Origin: Ophiura sarsii | Taxonomy: Eukaryota > Echinodermata > Ophiuroidea > Amphilepidida > Ophiuridae | Direction of reading: 5' to 3' | DNA: 64,000 nucleotides | NCBI GenBank assembly: GCA_035610835.1 | Contig: CM069455.1 | Location: 35,421,596-35,485,595, forward strand | Shown here: piece by piece, positions 1-30,769 of the stretch | Numbering within the stretch: the first letter of the stretch is position 1 | How the letters are laid out: each line of letters opens with the position of its first letter | Program-made: the position numbers and the translations under genes | Notes under the pieces: model-generated | Seen by the model: only the letters and a program-made list of their open reading frames with translations | Told to the model about the DNA's origin: nothing | Database searches by the model: none

Positions 1-309
1 TAGTATTAAATCATCACAAAAAGTATCGAGACACTTAAAAATGAGCCAATAATTAACGGCCCGAAAAGGTATGGATTAATCGAAGCAAATAACCCAGTGC
101 ATAATTTTGTTCTGCGTATTTGGAGTCTTCGGACACCTCGATTGTTGAGATACGATGTTGCGGGGTGGAGTTATTGTCATTTCAATGGTCGTAGGCCCAG
201 TTCCAAAAGTGACAATCATCCAAGAGGTATTACCATTCCCTTTCAAATGTCTAAAGCATTTCAGAATGTTTAAACGAAAGCAGTAAGACTGTAAAAGCCA
301 CTTATTCAT

Positions 310-563
310 TTGGTAAGGCCTGGGTCACATCCTCCGGCTGCCAGAAGGAGAGCCTACCAAAAGATATGCTCTATACATACCAACGCATGGCAAAAGGAGA
401 CCAAGTCGACCACGCACTTCATAACTTACATATGTAAGACAATTACTGGGTCAATGAAGGCGCAATCCAGGAAAAACAGATTGCCGCACTTGCTACCGAT
501 CGTCGTGCATGGAGAAATCTTGTAGTCGTCTGCTCTGCAGCCGACGGATGATGATAATGATGA
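310..563 (+). pseudogene. 3' end of a non-LTR (RTE-like) retrotransposon ORF, decayed
   Basis: Split over two frames, the translation gives a GHILRLPEGEPTKR stretch, then TDRRAWRNLVVVCSAADG just before a stop near 538. This is the usual C-terminal tail of endonuclease/reverse-transcriptase ORFs in invertebrate genomes. In-frame stops (the TAA near 420) break it. The stop is followed by a short ATGATGATAATGATGA run, which fits the simple-repeat 3' tail of such elements. The 5' part is absent, as expected for a 5'-truncated insertion. The clade is inferred from the tail alone. Confidence 0.6.
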
Positions 564-565
564 GT

Positions 566-1379
566 AAGAGTGTCTCAATCACTGATAATTGTGGTCGGAA
601 GGGGGATACCAGGGATAGGGAGGATTCCATCGAGGCTAAGTGAGCTCTAACCATACTATTTTCCCCCAATACAATGTTGGCGGTTTAGTATCAAAATTAC
701 CTATAATTAGCCAGTTACAGGTCAGGTATGAGCTAATAAACCAATAGCAATCGGGTTAAATCAGCCCAGAAAAAGGCACGTGGCAAGTTGATAAAAAAAT
801 AATCTCGAAAAAATATACATGTATCACTCCTCAACGATGGTGTCGTGTCATTAATTCCAACTTGTATATATCATCTTTACAGACATTATGATGAATACTT
901 TCAGAAATTCAGGCCTGGAAATAGCACCTGCCCACCTGCCCGTAGCGGGTAACCTCTGCGTTCGTTGGGAGGGTGGCGATACAAGAAAACTCGCCTGACT
1001 GGCTGGTAAAATATTTTGAATTCACAGTGTGAGTTATACTGACTGGTGGAATTTCTGTCGGCCAGGTATTTTTGTGAGTTACCTGCCCGATTGGCTGGTT
1101 GAAAAAAATCTGAAAAGTTCCAGCCCTAGAAATAATGAACTTGTAAATTGGACAACCCTTGAATCATTTATGATTAAGGAAAGGAAGAGAACAATTAGTC
1201 GTTTTGGAAAAAAACTAGACAACATAGCCGATATTATACACCGACCATAACACCGCGGTCCAATCACATGTGATTATCTTCGTAATGAAATTATTATAAT
1301 TATGGGGTGAAACAAGAACAAACAATCAAACACCCCAACCAACACCCCCCAACAAACAAACAAACGACAAACAAACCTT
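566..1379. other. No gene seen
   Basis: Only short chance ORFs are present. The last 70 bases are an A/C-rich run (AACAAACAAACAAACGACAAAC-like) directly before the mariner-like element. Confidence 0.5.
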
Positions 1380-2760
1380 TATACGAGGGGCAGTCAATAA
1401 ATAATGAAAGTGATCATGGTATGGGATGCATGAGTGATTCTATTGATGGGATAATGTGATCAATACAAAGTATGAACCTTTGTCTTTCAAACAATACACT
1501 TTTGGATTGTTAGATACCTTTGGTTTATAAATGTAACGTCATTAACATAAACACAATAGGTTTCAGACACTGACTGAAATCTGTCAATTATTTGGCTGGA
1601 TATGTAATATGTTGAATATGGGTTGATTGATACATTTGCGTATATCTCGGCAATGCAAGCATAAAAACAGATAACACTTGGCACATAGTTAGAATACACA
1701 CTTATCTCTCTTTGACACTCTTTTTTGATCTGAATGCCTTAATACGAACAAGAAGGGACCATCTCAAATACGCTTTTATTTAGCAAAATCCGCAATAATA
1801 AACCTTAGAAAACAACAAAGGATAAAGATGGAGGGATTATAATTTAATAAATTGTTGTGGGATGTAAAGCAATAATAGTGGGGATTTCAAAAGGAGCTGT
1901 TCATAAAATTTCCTCAAACCATTGAAATTATATGACGATCACTTACACAATACATATCTAGTAGCTCTAAAGATAACAGTAATATTAGAGAGGTTGTGGC
2001 AGCCATCTTTGATTGATACATTCCTGAATATCTTCATTTTGACTATCAAAATATGTTTACACATTGATTTAAGCATTTTTCATTATTTCTGATTAGAATT
2101 TGAAGGCACAGTAAGCTTTTATCCGATAAATTTCATGATTTTAGCCATTTTGTGCCCGTTTCAAAATTATCTGCCGTCTGTGCATGCGCATTTTTTTTGC
2201 AGGTTTCATGCGAATAAGTTCAGATAATTAGTTAACTATCATATGGAATCTTCCAAACTGGTTAATTGCTTGAATTATTCCTAAATTGTATGATTTTCCG
2301 CAATATTAGTGATTCACTGACTGGCATTTTTAAATGAAAATTAGCTATTTGAAATACTGATATTTGTATACCTTTTATTCAATTGCTTCTCCTTACTGTT
2401 TCCTCTTATACTACACATTCCAAATTACACAGGGATTAAAGTTATTGTCTTTTGTATCATATTTATGCGGAAAAAAATCGGGATCTACCTGCTTCTGATG
2501 TCATGTTATGCAATCATCTTACCATGTGTTTCATAAAAACAATTCAAATTTCCCGCCAAATAACTGATTTAGCAGTGTCCCAAGTGTACTTACTTTGAGA
2601 CAATGCTATGACGTCCTAGTTCACATTTAAAAATCCAAAACTGTATTGTTTGAAAGACAAAGGTTCATACTTTGTATTGATCACATTATCCCCTCAATAG
2701 AATCACTCATGCATCCCATACCATGATCACTTTCATTATTTACTGACTGCCCCTCGTATA
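1380..2760. mobile_element. mariner-like non-autonomous element with ~120 bp terminal inverted repeats
   Basis: The left end starts TATACGAGGGGCAGTCAATA and the right end is its reverse complement (TATTTACTGACTGCCCCTCGTATA in parts). The two arms, 1380-1500 and 2642-2760, match along about 120 bases with only two or three differences. TA dinucleotides flank both ends. The ACGAGGGGC..TCAATAAATA terminus is typical of Tc1/mariner elements. The middle (1500-2640) has no ORF long enough for a transposase, so the copy is non-autonomous. A relative with the same terminal motif lies at 53983-55799. Confidence 0.8.
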
Positions 2761-3302
2761 GGTAAAAATGTTAAAAGGTTCGCGTACTGTGAAAATTATT
2801 TATGCAAAAGACAAAAAGTTATAGATACAATTTTGACATAAGAATTATTAATTCCGAAAAGAATACTGCTTCCGTGTCATTAACCGCGAAATCAGTGAAC
2901 CGCGCCATTTATTAAATTTTAAAAATACAAACGATTCCATTTCAATTTTTTAAAAGTTTAGAACATAGCCGTATCAAATCAAGAATGTCTATTGAAAAAC
3001 ATTAGCCGATTGATTTCTTTACCAGCAATGGTTTGCTATCAATCGATTACAACACTTACAAGTTACAACATGTACAAACTGTAGTACGTGCGTGCGAGTG
3101 TCTGATAGTAAATATTGACTGGTACCAGGAAGGTGGTAGGCCTAGTATACGGGCAGGCAAACTCATGTGAAATCATTAATAATTTTACATTCCAAATTAA
3201 AGTAAGAAAATATGGACAAATATTAAGTATCAGGATCGGGTTCATGATAGATAATATACGATCTCAACAAACAACTACTAAAAAAATCAAAATAATAATG
3301 GT
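2761..3302. other. No gene seen
   Basis: AT-rich sequence without convincing coding or repeat structure. Confidence 0.4.
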
Positions 3303-3376
3303 TGCCCGCGGTAGGAGTCGAACCCGTGACCGCTGATTCAGAGCCATACGCTCTTCCACTGAGCTAGCCGAGGGGA
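3303..3376 (-). repeat. tRNA-like sequence, probable SINE head
   Basis: The reverse strand reads GGCTAGCTCAGTGGAAGAGC (A-box/D-arm), then CTCTGAATC (anticodon-loop-like) and GGGTTCGACTCC (B box). The acceptor arms do not pair and the T and anticodon stems contain mismatches, so it is more likely a tRNA-derived SINE or pseudo-tRNA than a working tRNA. Confidence 0.55.
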
Positions 3377-3989
3377 CGGTAAATAATCTGAAACAAATCT
3401 ATATATTGTTGACCATACCCACTACCCGCTACATTGGAGGAATAAAATGTCTTAAATTTCGGTTATTATACATTTTTATCAGATGTTCTCGCCCAAAAGT
3501 TGATTCTATTTCGTAAAAGAATTTAATTATGATTGAAATGTAATGAATAATCCTACTTTGGGAAATAATTCTAGACCATTTATTTTGTTCGTACGTGATC
3601 TCAACGCAAGGTTTGTCAAACATATCACAGCCAGTATTATGTCACGTGATTTATCATACATTGCACCATGGGATTTTAGATGGACAGTGTCGACTCGGGT
3701 TTGTATCGTGTCATGTGACTTTTGCCCAGGGCAAACACTTGAGATCTGGAAAGGCCTTTAAGCATGAAAATATGATCGAACCATGAATTATTTAATGTTT
3801 TAATATTTCCAAGATGGCGGCTGGCATTTGCTAACATGTGCTCGCAAATTACGTTATAAATCCCTAACCGCACTGAATCTCACTAAATCTCACTGCCAGA
3901 AACTATCTCCATGCACGTGCTGCTGCATTGCCTCGATGACGTAACCTACCGCAGGCATATGTGGGCACGGAGTTTGTGCCCGCATATGC
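3377..3989. other. No gene seen
   Basis: Unremarkable AT-rich sequence; the small ORFs show no known domain. Confidence 0.4.
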
Positions 3990-4160
3990 GCTAGGGAGTT
4001 AGCTCAGTTGGTAGAGGGACAGACTTGGGTGCGGATGGTCCCGCGATCGAATTCCGGGGGGTGCTGGGTGATTTTTCGGGTCAAAAAAATAGTACTTCCC
4101 CCCCCCCCCCCCCTCCCCCGATACGCACAAAAAACTAGCTTTACTGGTTAGGGTTAATTC
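3990..4160 (+). repeat. tRNA-derived SINE
   Basis: GAGTTAGCTCAGTTGGTAGAG (A box, read in two parts) is followed about 35 bases later by GATCGAATTCC (B box), the internal Pol III promoter layout. A poly-C tract (about 4098-4113) and a GGTTAGGGTTAA stretch follow. A similar head-plus-tail arrangement is seen at 61797-61960. Confidence 0.6.
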
Positions 4161-4540
4161 CAAGAAAAAACCCCATTAAACTATCATTTTTTTTATATTT
4201 AAGTTATAAATCCATAAAGTAAGTTATTTTTATTTTATTTTATTTTAAATTCTTTTATTTATTTATTATTATTTTTTTTATTATTATTATTATTATTATT
4301 TTTTTTTATTTTTATTATTATTATTATTTTTTTTTTATTTTTTTTATTTTTTTTTATTTTTTTTATTTTTTTTTCATTTTCATTATTAAAAAATATATAT
4401 TTTATTTTATTTTATTTTATATTTTAATTTTTGATTTTTTAATTTAATTTTATTTAATTTTATATTTTGATTTTGATTTTGATTTTGATTTTGTTATGTT
4501 TTGTTTTTACTATTTTTTTTTTTTTTTTAAAATTATTTTT
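4160..4540. repeat. AT-rich low-complexity tract
   Basis: Nearly pure T with interspersed ATT/TTTTA units and a (TGATTT)n block around 4465-4495. No coding potential. Confidence 0.85.
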
Positions 4541-4639
4541 AAGACAAATGCTTATTTTAGTGACTGTCATAGGATTGTAGTACAGTATGTACAGCTTTAA
4601 TACCAGTAACATGGGGTAGGTTGAGATTAGAAATTGTTC

Positions 4640-5660
4640 AATATAAGGCAAAGGTCTCCCAAGGTCAACTTGTTAGATCGCACAAGAAGGCGGTCGCGAA
4701 AGCAAGCAAGACTAGTGGTTCGAGAACCGCCTTGTTTATACAAATACTGATTACAACCATTATTATGTTTTATCAAACCTGTATCATACATGCAACATGA
4801 TTGGTAACCTTCATATGTCAACGGTCACAGATCATCTGGGGTCAAGTTGTATAATATGCTGAAACATTAAAAATGACATTTCCTTTTCAAACAAAACTGA
4901 TTACAACTAAACTTGCATCATACATGCAACATGGGAACTTTCATGTCAAAGGTCACATATCAAGGTCAAGGGTCAAGTTTTAAAATAAGCTGAAACCATT
5001 AAAATGTGACATGTCTTATTCATACAAATGCTGATTACAACCACACTTGTATCATACATGCAACATGGCAACCTTCATATGTCAAAGGTCATCTGGGGTC
5101 AAGTTGTAAAATAAGCTGAAAACATTACAAAATGACATTTCTTCTTCATACAAACACCGATTCCAACTGAACTTGTATCATACATGCAACATGGGAACTT
5201 CTATATGTCATTGAGGTCAAAGGTCATCTGTGGTCAAAATGTAAAATAAGCTGAAACTCATTAAAATATGTCATGACTTGTTCATACAAACACTGATTAC
5301 ATCCAAAATTGTATCATACAAGGTAAACTTCATAAGCCAAAGGACACATATCAAAGGTTATCTTGGGGTCAAGTTGTAAAATAGGCTGAAAACATTAAAA
5401 GATGAAATTTCTCCATACAAACACCGATCACAACTAAACATGGGAACATTCATATGTCAATGAGGTAAAAGGTCACATATCAAGGTCAAAGGTCATCTGA
5501 GGTCAAGTTGTATAATATCCTGAAAACATTAAACACCAAACCTATATGATACATGCATCATGGGAACCTCCATATGCCAAAGGTCACATATTAAGGTCAA
5601 AGGTCATCTGAGGTTAAGTTGTAACATAATCTGTAATCATCAACAAATGATCTATCTTTT
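4640..5660. repeat. Satellite-like tandem array, units ~110-150 bp
   Basis: Repeated blocks occur in a fixed order: GATTACAACC, TCATACATGCAACATGG, CTTCATATGTCAAAGGTCA, GGTCATCTGGGGTCAAGTTG, AAAATAAGCTGAAAACATTA. At least seven or eight diverged units can be followed, with different deletions in each. It ends about 390 bp before the first recognised receptor exon. Confidence 0.8.
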
Positions 5661-6044
5661 GCATACATTATTATGTTTTGAGCTGTTCAAGTGTAAATAA
5701 TATTGGATCCAAAACTTAATAATAATACAATTGGATGATTTAATCAGTTTAAGAAAATATTTTTAAAAAACTCGTAGCTCGTCCAATACATTATGGGCTC
5801 AACCTATCCTATACATGAAATTGACAGCTTGTCACTAATGGATATATGAAATGTATAGCTTGTCGCTACCTGAAGCTTCTGCATCATTGATGCTCTCGTT
5901 TTTAAATTTCAACAATTTGAATAACAAATGAATAAGAAACATTTTTAATTCGAACAGGAGGTAAGTTTTTTCGTCGCTTTACTACAAATTCCAAGGTGTA
6001 GTATTCTGCCACTGGTTTTACAACATAATATGTTTCTTATTTGA

Positions 6045-24672
<18,628 letters not shown>

Positions 24673-24727
24673 ACTTGTGTGTGTGTTTTTTATTACGTTA
24701 TAATACACCGTCAGCTATATAGCATTA

Positions 24728-24733
24728 AATAAA
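24728..24733 (+). terminator. Candidate poly(A) signal of the receptor gene
   Basis: AATAAA 56 bases after the stop codon, following GT-rich sequence. This would give a very short 3' UTR; later signals cannot be excluded. Confidence 0.5.
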
Positions 24734-25099
24734 AACGACTTACCGTATTTTCTCGTTTATAAGACGCGCGGAAAAGAAGCAGCCACGGGTACTCGCTTTT
24801 AGGTACAAATCCACTGGTCCGTTGCTGCCATGTTCCCATATGAATGTTATGTTTCCTTCATGTTAACTTTATACTACTGTTCGGAATCGGATTCAAATGT
24901 TAAGGAATAATAAGCAAATGTATGAGACAAGGACGTGACAGACATTCCGCCTTTTTGATGGGTGCCCTTCTGCTTTTGTACTTGCTGTAACAAACACGTG
25001 CCTCATATCATATGAGAATAATATGCTCCATAATAATATAGACTTTTATCAACAGGTTAAAACTACCTGTTAATGATGAAGCAAATAATTCTCATAATA

Positions 25100-25523
25100 T
25101 GTGATGCGATCTGTGAAAACCCGCCACATATTAGAGATATTTATATCATAAGAAAGCTGAATCTGTGCTGATTACAGAACTGTTTTGATCATTTTTCTAC
25201 GATCACCACAAAAAAAGTTATGAGTGAATGATGATTGTGATGTCATAAAAAGCTACAAAACAAGAAATCATGAAAACAGGCCATAAAAGATACATAGTTT
25301 AATAGAATAACATTATAAGGCTAACTAGAAAAGTGATTTAAGTAAGTTTTTGAAGGTGAAATTTCATAAAAAGGTGATGACACTAAGTATTAGAAATTAA
25401 TTTTCTAAACCAAATCTTAAAAAAATATTTAAAAAAATAAATAATTTTTTTTTTTTAAATTTTACCCATAATCCCTATTTCACATTTTGCGACATCCGAC
25501 GGGTTTTCACAGATCGCATCACA
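25100..25523. mobile_element. MITE family C (TGTGATGCGATCTGTG), copy 1
   Basis: TGTGATGCGATCTGTGAAAA at the left and TTTTCACAGATCGCATCACA at the right are perfect inverted ends. 424 bp, non-coding. A same-orientation copy lies in HTATSF1 intron 1 (51105-51508) with very similar interior. Confidence 0.88.
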
Positions 25524-25544
25524 TATGACCTGTGAGACAGGTGG

Positions 25545-25732
25545 ACGGGCAGCGACTTTGTTTTCCGTAATACAGATTTGAAATATGAACTGCTTGTTTT
25601 GACACCATGGAATGGATATAATCGAATAATGTTAATTTAAAATCAAGTCTAAATCCATATAACGGAATAAAGCTGAATCTGGGTTTGACAAATCTGTATT
25701 ACGTAAAATAAAGTCGCGAACGGGCACCCAAC
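25545..25732. repeat. Inverted repeat / small foldback
   Basis: GACGGGCAGCGACTTTGTTT and GTAATACAGATTTG recur inverted as CAAATCTGTATTAC and AAAGTCGCGAACGGGC. About 188 bp. Confidence 0.6.
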
Positions 25733-26340
25733 AAAATGTTTGCAACGGTTTAGAATAGGTTAACTGTATAATAGTTGTTTTTGTTTATTTATTTATCTAT
25801 TTTTATAACTTGTGTAAACATATCAGATGACGGGATTTTTGGTAATCGATATTGGTAATCGATAAATGATGTTGTCATTGTCATGTATGGCTTGTATATG
25901 GTGTTGCATTGTCGACGTGGTCAACGTATTATTTGTATTTGTAAGATAAAAAAGTTAACACGACCTTGAGGTCAGGGCTTTATACATAAATATTGAAACA
26001 ATCTATTGTGCCGAATTGTAACTCAAGCGCTGGATGTTCAGAATAAGTTCTTTGTACATTTTGCTATACAAAAGTATCAAAAATGTCACATTGATCTTAA
26101 TGTCTTAATGCTGGTAACTCGGGGGATGTGCCGCCAAATAGGGTCCCGTTTTTCTCCCGCCTGGTTAATGAATGACCCCTTTTCACAGCCATTCTTGGTA
26201 ATGAATGGGTCTAATATCTTCTTCTTTTTAAATGACAAAAATGTTTGCAAAATTGTTCAAATATGGTAGGAAGATTATGGGTCTCTGGTAAATATATGGA
26301 TCAATTTTCATTTGGCTGGCTGCACATCCCTACCAAATAG
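25733..26340. other. No gene seen
   Basis: AT-rich; no domain in the short ORFs. Confidence 0.4.
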
Positions 26341-26349
26341 TATCTGAGT

Positions 26350-26430
26350 GATCCCCTTCCCCCACCAACCCCATCTCCCCCCCCCCCCCCCACACCAACC
26401 CCATCTCCCCCCTCCTAACCCCACCTTGAT
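26350..26430. repeat. C-rich low-complexity tract
   Basis: CCCC(A)CCAACCCCATCTCCCC units twice, with a poly-C run. Confidence 0.8.
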
Positions 26431-26619
26431 ATTGACAAATGTTCAGGCAAGGTTTCATATTAGGCACGACCCCCTTAATTATAACTGAATACAATTGTAT
26501 GTTGAATGTAACATATAAGGTACGATCCTCTTAATTATAACTTAAGTAAAAATTGTATGTGTAAAGGGATGAGGGGAAACATAAATAGCATTGACATAGA
26601 CAAAAACAAGTCTGACATG

Positions 26620-26820
26620 ACATGACAACACATGACACGATCAGACATGGCATAACATGACGTGACGTGAGACATGGCGTGACGTGACGTGAGACATGGC
26701 GTGACGTGACGTGAGACATGGCGTGACGTGACGTGAGACATGACGTGACGTGACGTGACGTTTAATTGGCTTGACTTGACTTGACGTGACGTGAAATGAT
26801 GTGACGTAACGTGACACGAC
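26620..26820. repeat. GTGACGTGAC minisatellite
   Basis: Repeats of GTGACGTGACGTGAGACATG, about 22 bp long, three or more nearly identical units around 26660-26750, then shorter TGACGTGACGT runs. Reverse-strand ORFs here are repeat-encoded and not genes. Confidence 0.85.
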
Positions 26821-27079
26821 CTGATAAACAAAACAAGATCAAACTCAGCTCATTATACTAAGGAATGACTTGACTTTACTTGCATCAATTGTTCAAAAAC
26901 GTATTGACTTGTCCCTTGTCCCATTACCAAAAGACTATATTTAGCCTGACATAACTCTTTTACTCAAACGACTTGAGATAGTTATTAAATCTCTAAACTC
27001 TATATATCGTGTCAACATTAATATTATCATGCAAATAACATCAATTATTAAAAACTGGATTAGTAATATCAAGTACAAG

Positions 27080-28640
27080 GAGCTTATAGTTTGACTTAGA
27101 TTTAATGTCACTTGAACAAACTAATTGGCTGGAATTGATTTGTACGACTTAACCAGTGTTTTGAATTAACTTGACCGTAGTAGATTGACTTCACTTGATT
27201 TGATATGAGTCAACCAGTGTTTTGAATTTACTTCACCGTAGTAAATTGGCTTGTCTTGATTTGACATAACCGAACGAGTGATTTGAATTGACGTGTCCTA
27301 GTAAATTGACTTGACTTGGGTTGGTTACCCAACTAGTGTTCTAAATTGACTTCGACTTGACTCAATTTAACATGACACATCTAGTCATCTAAAATGACTT
27401 GACCTAGTCAGTTGGCTGGACTTGATTGACTCAAGCAAACCAGTGTTATAAATTGACTTGACTTAGTCAGATAACTTGACATGACTTTTCATGAGCCCAC
27501 CAGTGTTTTGAATTGACTTGGTAAACAGACTTGACTTGATTTTACATAAGCCAACAAGTGTTTTGAAATGACTTGACATTAGTAAATTGTCTTGATTTGA
27601 TTTGACATTAGTCAACCAGTGTGTTGAAATGACTTGACATTAGTAAATTGTCTTGATTTGATTTAACATTAGTCAACAAGTGTTTTGAAATGACTTGACC
27701 TAGTAAATTGACTTGACTTGATTTAACATGAGTCATCAAGAGTTTTTAATTTACTTGACCGAGTGAATTGACTTGAGCCAACAAGTGTTCTATTCTAACT
27801 TGAACGTAACTTGACCGTAGAAGATTGACTTCACTTGATTTGACACGTTTTTTTAATTTACTTGACCAGTGTTTTCAGATGACTTGACCTAGTAAATGAG
27901 CTAAACAGTGTTTTGAATTGACTCGACATTAGTAAATTGACTTGACTTGATTTGAAATAACCCGACCAGTGTTTTTAAATTAAATTGACTTAGTAGTTTT
28001 ACGTAACTTGATTTGACACGAGTAAACCAGTGGTCTAAATTGACTGGAACTTAGAAAATTGACTTAACTTGATTTGACATTTTGAAATAAATAGACAATT
28101 GACTTGACTTGACATGAGCCAACTAGTAATCTTGTATTGGCCTAGTAAATTGACATGACTTGATTTCATATGAGCTAAACAGTGTTTTGAAATGACTTGA
28201 CCATAGTAAATTGACTTGAATTGATTTGACATGAGCTTAAACGTGTTTTGAATTGAATTGACATCAGTAAATAAATTTGACTTGATTTGACATGATTCAA
28301 CCAGTAGTTTTGATTCACTTGACCTTGTAAATTGACTTAAACTTGATTTGACATCAGTCAACCAGTGTTTTGAATTGAATTGACCTAGTCATTTGACGTA
28401 ACTTGATTTGACATGAGCCAAACAGTGTTCCAAATTGACTTGACCCAGTAAATTGACTTGACTTGATTTGACATGGCCCAACCAGTGTTTGTAATTTACT
28501 TGAACTAGTAATTTGACCCGACTTGACATGAGCCATCAATGTTTTGAATGAACCTGACCTAGTAAATTAACATGAATTGTTTTGAAACGAGCCAACCAGG
28601 GTTTTGAAATGACTTGACCTAGTGAATTAGCATGACTTAA
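27080..28640. repeat. Degenerate ~60-bp tandem array (TTGACTTGACTTGATTTGAC)
   Basis: The core order TAAATTGACTTGACTTGATT, TGACATGAGCCAACCAGTG, TTTTGAATTGACTTGACCTAG repeats about two dozen times with substitutions and deletions. A diverged minisatellite; both strands give only repeat-derived ORFs. Confidence 0.88.
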
Positions 28641-28679
28641 CTTGAGGACATTCGTGGATTATTTTTTTACTCTAGTCAC

Positions 28680-28853
28680 ATCTCCGGGTGGCGAATTTAT
28701 TAACCGTAAACAACATTTGGCAAAACACTGTGTGTATACCAATCAGTCTCATCATGTATACTATACGCTTTTAATATTCCGTCAAGGTATCAATTGTTGT
28801 TTACGGTAAATAATATTGCCTCCGGGTGTACAGGTATGTTACAGCTATGTTAT
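28680..28853. repeat. Small inverted-repeat element
   Basis: TTAACCGTAAACAACA and TGTTGTTTACGGTAAA are inverted within CTCCGGGTGG..CTCCGGGTG flanks. About 170 bp. Confidence 0.55.
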
Positions 28854-29270
28854 TTGGACCCGGTTTAGCGACTGACACTGACATGTGCATGAACCAAAAA
28901 TTAGCATTCTAACCTAAATATTTTCGATCAAAACGGTATTTTAAAAATCAATTCGTTATTAATGTATTACCTCTTAAGTTGATCGAACAGATATTTAGTA
29001 AGTCGTGAGCATTTGAAATAAATAAGATGGCCGCTGATGTCTAGAAGACGATCGTAAGTTGTTGTTTTTTAACATTAAATCCTTTAATCACGGCCGGAAA
29101 TGTGTAATAGTTATGATCAAATAACCTTAACACCAAAGAAGATTTCTTGTGCATTTATACTAGTATACCTCACTTCCATCCCGTGAAAAAGCTCTGTTGG
29201 CACTGTAGTGTTGTTAAGCATGATGGACTGCACAAGAAATCGTTTTTGCCTTGACGCCGTTATTTAGTTA
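28854..29270. other. No gene; imperfect inverted repeat
   Basis: GATTTCTTGTGCA (29148) and TGCACAAGAAATC (29229) are inverted, in an otherwise featureless stretch. Confidence 0.45.
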
Positions 29271-29272
29271 TA

Positions 29273-29655
29273 ATTAAGGCGAGGTATGAATATCGGATGA
29301 CTACATGTTGCACGCGGTGCACCATTTAATGGTTTCGTGTGTGGATTGTAATAGAGTTGTGCATGGAACCAGATAAATACATCATTGCATTCAACTATTA
29401 TTAGGCGTAATTACAAATATTGACTTATTTTGTGATTAATACTTGTTAAGGTATTTACTGGCCGCAAGTACGTAATATTGATCGATCAAATCTATAAAGT
29501 CAGATTGTTGATTTATAATTCTATTTTAAAAAGCCACTGTAGACGTTTGTGTGCGTGGTTATCAGTGAGATCACACATCTTGCCGTGCATGGCTATTATA
29601 CTCTATTACACCGCGTGCAACATGCTGTCATCCTGTATGTAATCCTTGCCTAAGT
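29273..29655. mobile_element. MITE-like element with ~45 bp inverted ends
   Basis: AAGGCGAGGTATGAATATCGGATGACTACATG (left, read in parts) pairs with CATGCTGTCATCCTGTATG..CCTTGCCT; CATGTTGCACGCGGTG and CACCGCGTGCAACATG are perfect inverses. Confidence 0.65.
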
Positions 29656-30248
29656 ACATGTAAGACAAGGAATTCGCACTAACCTATTGTCAGTTAACCT
29701 GAAAACAAATTACAATTGATATCAGGTTATTAAACGGTGACCTACGGGACCTGAACATTCCAGTCAAACCAATTTGACTGTTTTCAGGATAGTGATGTAC
29801 CGCTATTTAGGACACGTGACCTCAATATGGGTCAAAGAACGGGAGTTTATATCCCTCTTCCTCCCCCTCCCCCAGTCCTCATCAAGGGAAGTCCACCCAT
29901 GTATCCCGCATTTATTGTCAGTTCGTATTCATATGACCTCCTTAGTCCATCCATCGGTTTAAAAATCATTACCAATGAAACTGGGATATTTATTCCGCAT
30001 TTCACGTATACAACCTGAAGTTTTTCCGAACCACGTTCTTTCCTATTTGATCTTGTTTGATGATTTACATGGTGACCCAGTAATAACATGTCAGAACCAC
30101 CCCACATTATGCCAGGGAATGCAATCTGCACAAATGGGTCGTTTTGTGTGACACATAATAACTGAAGTGCTTCGCCCACATCACAGTCAGTATCATTATT
30201 ACGTTGGTTGCTTAATCTTTTTATTATAAAGTAAATTGTCCACAGTGC

Positions 30249-30675
30249 AGACCCGGGGGGGGGGGGGGGGGGGGGGTACTCACGTATATTGGCCATACGG
30301 GTATGTGCGGCTGGCAAGGACCCCTTTTCACGCCTTTCGGCCGCTCCTTAAGACCCCCTTTTCATCCACTGGCAGTTCCATAAGACCCCCTTTTCATCCA
30401 TTGGCAGTTCCCTTAGACCCCAAATTCAACCAAAAATCATAAAATGTGTGAAAATCTTATGAATTTGAGTTATGTAGCCTCACATTTGGCCTAAATTCAG
30501 TTAACAAGGCAACATTTTGCCTACAATTCAGTTTATAAGACACCATTTTGTATAAGAATTCAGTTCTCGAAGACCCCAATTTCGGCGACCGTTCAGTTCG
30601 GTAAGCCCCTGTTTTCAGACTGCCTAGCCTCACACTCCTACCCTCTTCACTATTCGAGTACCCTCCCCGGGGTGC
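30249..30675. mobile_element. MITE-like element with GGGGTACTC ends
   Basis: A G run, then GGGGTACTCACGTATATT at the left; TATTCGAGTACCCTCCCCGGG at the right (read in parts). Internally GACCCCCTTTTCATCCAYTG and GGCAGTTCC repeat. Confidence 0.5.
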
Positions 30676-30769
30676 AGACAGACACCATATATTTATACAA
30701 TAATATACTCAAGAAGCTTCAAAAGCACTTGATCTGTTAACCGTGACGGGTTGGAAAAAAATTGCATGT

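Noticed and set aside
26531..26831. His/Ser/Val-rich reverse-strand ORFs
   Set aside because: Product of the GTGACGTGAC minisatellite in frames without stops.
28035..28539. Two reverse-strand ORFs of 61-108 codons
   Set aside because: Peptides repeat with the 60-bp array (SSQ/QFKSxxxS motifs); repeat artefact.
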